Under the pieces are notes generated by a model that saw nothing but the letters and a program-made list of their open reading frames with translations, was not told the DNA's origin and searched no databases. A program made the position numbers and the translations under genes. A stretch of 56,274 bases of DNA. Origin: Croceibacterium segetis. GTDB lineage: Bacteria; Pseudomonadota; Alphaproteobacteria; Sphingomonadales; Sphingomonadaceae. Below, piece after piece: positions 54,572 to 56,274 of this stretch. Location: NCBI RefSeq assembly GCF_011320115.1, contig NZ_JAANOZ010000016.1:1-56274 (forward strand). Direction: 5' to 3'. The stretch's first letter is position 1. Every line of letters starts with the position of its first letter.

Positions 54572-56274
54572 TTACCGGCTGACCTCAACGCTGGTTCCAC
54601 CGGCGCCAGGGCCGGCGATGCGGGCGCCTTCGCCGGTGGAGACAACCTTCACCCACAGGGCGTCTTTGTCCTTGTAAAAGGACGTGGCGCTGGCCTTGCG
54701 CAACGCCTCCAAGCTGTCCTGCGGCGTGCCCGCGGCCGCCGTGGTGAATCCCGGCATCTCGAAGATCACCCACGAGCCTTTGTCGAGTTCGCTGAGGCGC
54801 AGGGCGACGGACGGCCTTGCGGTGGTCAACTTGATCTCGGTCCCTGCGCGCACGTTGGTATCTCCAGCCAGGGTGAACTCCTTGCCGTTGCGGCTGAGAA
54901 CGACGGGTGGTTGGGGAGGTCCCGCGGGCCGGCCAAACGGTGGCCCGCCGGGACCCGCGCCTGGGCCGCGACCGGGACCAGCGGCCGCACCGGAAGGGGC
55001 AGCCGGGCCTCTGGCAGGACCTGCGCCCGGAGCCCCGCCCAAGCCGGGAAGGCCAGGGCCGCCGAGCGCACCAACAGTGAAGCGTCCGATATCACCCTTG
55101 CACACGGCGGCGTTCCAGCTGGGCCTGACCTCGCAGGCGTTATCGATGGCGACAGCGTTGTTTTCGTCGTTGATGAGAATGAATGAGTCAGGGGCGCCTG
55201 TTACCGAACCGTCCACATCGTGGAACACCGAGGTCCTGTAGCTCCCGTTGCCGTAGTCGTCGTTGCTCCACTTGTGTTCCATCGGCGGGAAATAGACCGG
55301 CTTGGCATTGACGAACTTCGCGTGCTGCACGGTGTTGTTCGAGCTCATGCCGAAGCTGGTATACAACAGGTAGGAGATTGCCCCGGTCTTGCGGGTCTCG
55401 TTGTCCTGGAAATTCACGAAGGTGTCGTTGTCCAGGTGATGAAGGTAATCGTAGAACTCGTAGCCGCGGATCGGGAAGTCCGGGACTTTGGGCTGTGGCA
55501 AGCTGCGGCCGTAGGCGATCTCAGCCGGCGCCTTCGGATTGCCGATATTGTCGCTTTCGCCCACGAAGCGCGAATCGATCACCCGTGAGGTGAATTCGGA
55601 ATTGCCGAAGTTGCCGGACGCGTGAGTATAGCCGATCGCGTTATCGGCCATCTTAAGGCCCCTGAAGCTGTCCATCTCGCCGCGGGCCCAGATGCCGCTG
55701 TTGCGGTTCTTGTAGCCGGTGAGGTCTTCGAACACCGTCTCCACGACCGGGCTCTTCGGGTCAGCCGGATTGGCAAGGGCCATATGGCCGCCGGGACCGA
55801 AATGACCATCGGACCTGGGGCCGCGGTCGAACATGAACCCGTCGAAGTTCGAGTGGGCGGTATTGCCCCTGAACTCGCGCAAGCGGGTACTGCGCGGCCA
55901 GATGCTCTCGCTGCCCGCCTTGTTCAGGAACGCGCCCGTCGGATGCTGCGGTGTGGCCAGCCAGAAGCCCGTCGCCTCCGATCCCGCGGCGACGTTGTCG
56001 ATGTAAGTGTTGTCCGGATTGGTGATCCAGAAACTCGACGCGGTGTTGTCCGAGGGAATCAGGATATCCTTGGCGTCCTGGCCGGCCAGCTTGAAGTTCT
56101 TGCCGTCCGCCTCCGCACCGAACGGGCCGAGGTCCGTCGGCTCGCAGGGCTTGCCGTCGGGATGGCACTTGGTGAGGATCGCCAGATTGTGGACGATCTG
56201 GTTGCCGTGCTCGACCGCATCCTCGAGGAAGAAGCAGTGGCCGACGTTGTTGTAGGTGACGTTGTTCTGAATAC
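54572..56274 (-). CDS. CEMIP/TMEM2-like parallel beta-helix protein, 5' end outside the window
   Basis: About 567 C-terminal residues are visible; the start lies beyond the right edge. The part nearest the edge strongly resembles animal CEMIP (KIAA1199) and TMEM2: NVTYNNVGHCFFLEDAVEHGN, HNLAILTK, PTDLGPFG, SSFWITNPDNTYIDNVAAGSE, LREFRGNTAHSNFDG. In animals this family is involved in hyaluronan breakdown and has an N-terminal G8 domain, which would lie outside the window here. Next comes beta-helix sequence with NN(D)-type turns, a collagen-like Gly/Pro-rich linker (about residues 395-455 from the window edge), and a compact C-terminal domain (VVLSRNGKEFTLAGDTNVRAG, ALRLSELDKGSWVIFEMPGF). Bacterial G8-domain proteins are known, so it is likely an exported polysaccharide-active or polysaccharide-binding protein; activity is inference. 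Confidence 0.75.
   Translation of the reverse strand, partial: IQNNVTYNNVGHCFFLEDAVEHGNQIVHNLAILTKCHPDGKPCEPTDLGPFGAEADGKNFKLAGQDAKDILIPSDNTASSFWITNPDNTYIDNVAAGSEATGFWLATPQHPTGAFLNKAGSESIWPRSTRLREFRGNTAHSNFDGFMFDRGPRSDGHFGPGGHMALANPADPKSPVVETVFEDLTGYKNRNSGIWARGEMDSFRGLKMADNAIGYTHASGNFGNSEFTSRVIDSRFVGESDNIGNPKAPAEIAYGRSLPQPKVPDFPIRGYEFYDYLHHLDNDTFVNFQDNETRKTGAISYLLYTSFGMSSNNTVQHAKFVNAKPVYFPPMEHKWSNDDYGNGSYRTSVFHDVDGSVTGAPDSFILINDENNAVAIDNACEVRPSWNAAVCKGDIGRFTVGALGGPGLPGLGGAPGAGPARGPAAPSGAAAGPGRGPGAGPGGPPFGRPAGPPQPPVVLSRNGKEFTLAGDTNVRAGTEIKLTTARPSVALRLSELDKGSWVIFEMPGFTTAAAGTPQDSLEALRKASATSFYKDKDALWVKVVSTGEGARIAGPGAGGTSVEVSR

Noticed and set aside
1-56274. CRISPR array, tRNA, rRNA, prophage or replication origin
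   Set aside because: No regularly spaced direct repeats, no cloverleaf or ribosomal RNA sequence recognised, and no phage, relaxase or DnaA-box cluster seen.

Overview
The window looks like a chromosomal segment of a GC-rich alphaproteobacterium, most likely a member of the Sphingomonadales. This is inferred from the EpsI/exosortase gene set with a small XrtV-type accessory protein, PEP-CTERM proteins, spore-coat-U type pilins with a CS1-like usher, and many ATGA-coupled gene pairs. There is no rRNA, tRNA, CRISPR array or recognisable intact transposase.

Layout. 1-2.7 kb is gene-poor, with an orphan spore-coat-U-like protein (1130-1654) and small membrane proteins. At 2.7-4.5 kb are a PilZ-XRE fusion regulator and a SleB-type cell wall hydrolase. 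From 4.6 to 33.4 kb runs a large Wzx/Wzy-type exopolysaccharide locus joined to a protein-sorting module. It holds an exosortase, EpsI, an EpsD-like isomerase, seven glycosyltransferases, UDP-xylose synthase, a TPR lipoprotein, Wza-like export protein, outer-membrane barrel, Wzz-like protein, a BY-kinase-like ATPase, polymerase, flippase, two acyltransferases, two FkbM methyltransferases, a lipoprotein beta-propeller, the initiating polyprenyl-phosphate sugar transferase and a small exosortase accessory protein. A PEP-CTERM protein (33738-34385) and an unrecognised anchored protein (34596-35957) follow.

From 43.7 down to 36.0 kb, on the minus strand, is a compact type IV secretion operon virB1-2-3-4-6-9-10-11. 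No VirB5, VirB7, VirB8 or VirD4 is seen in the window. Next comes a NtrC-like regulator (44450-45910) whose receiver, Walker B and GAFTGA motifs are all degenerate. A second PEP-CTERM protein lies at 46981-47583. Between about 45.9 and 49.9 kb coding density is low, and three stem-loop repeats are found there; a near-identical copy lies 47 kb away at 2.28 kb. A chaperone-usher operon (two spore-coat-U pilins, usher, chaperone) occupies 49.9-54.3 kb. The right edge carries the 3' part of a gene similar to the animal CEMIP/TMEM2 family.

How they work together (inference): the sugar transferase, glycosyltransferases, flippase and polymerase build a decorated polysaccharide; Wzz, the kinase-like ATPase and the Wza-like protein control length and export; the exosortase processes PEP-CTERM proteins so that they enter the same envelope matrix. 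The PilZ-XRE protein is a candidate c-di-GMP-responsive DNA-binding regulator beside this locus.
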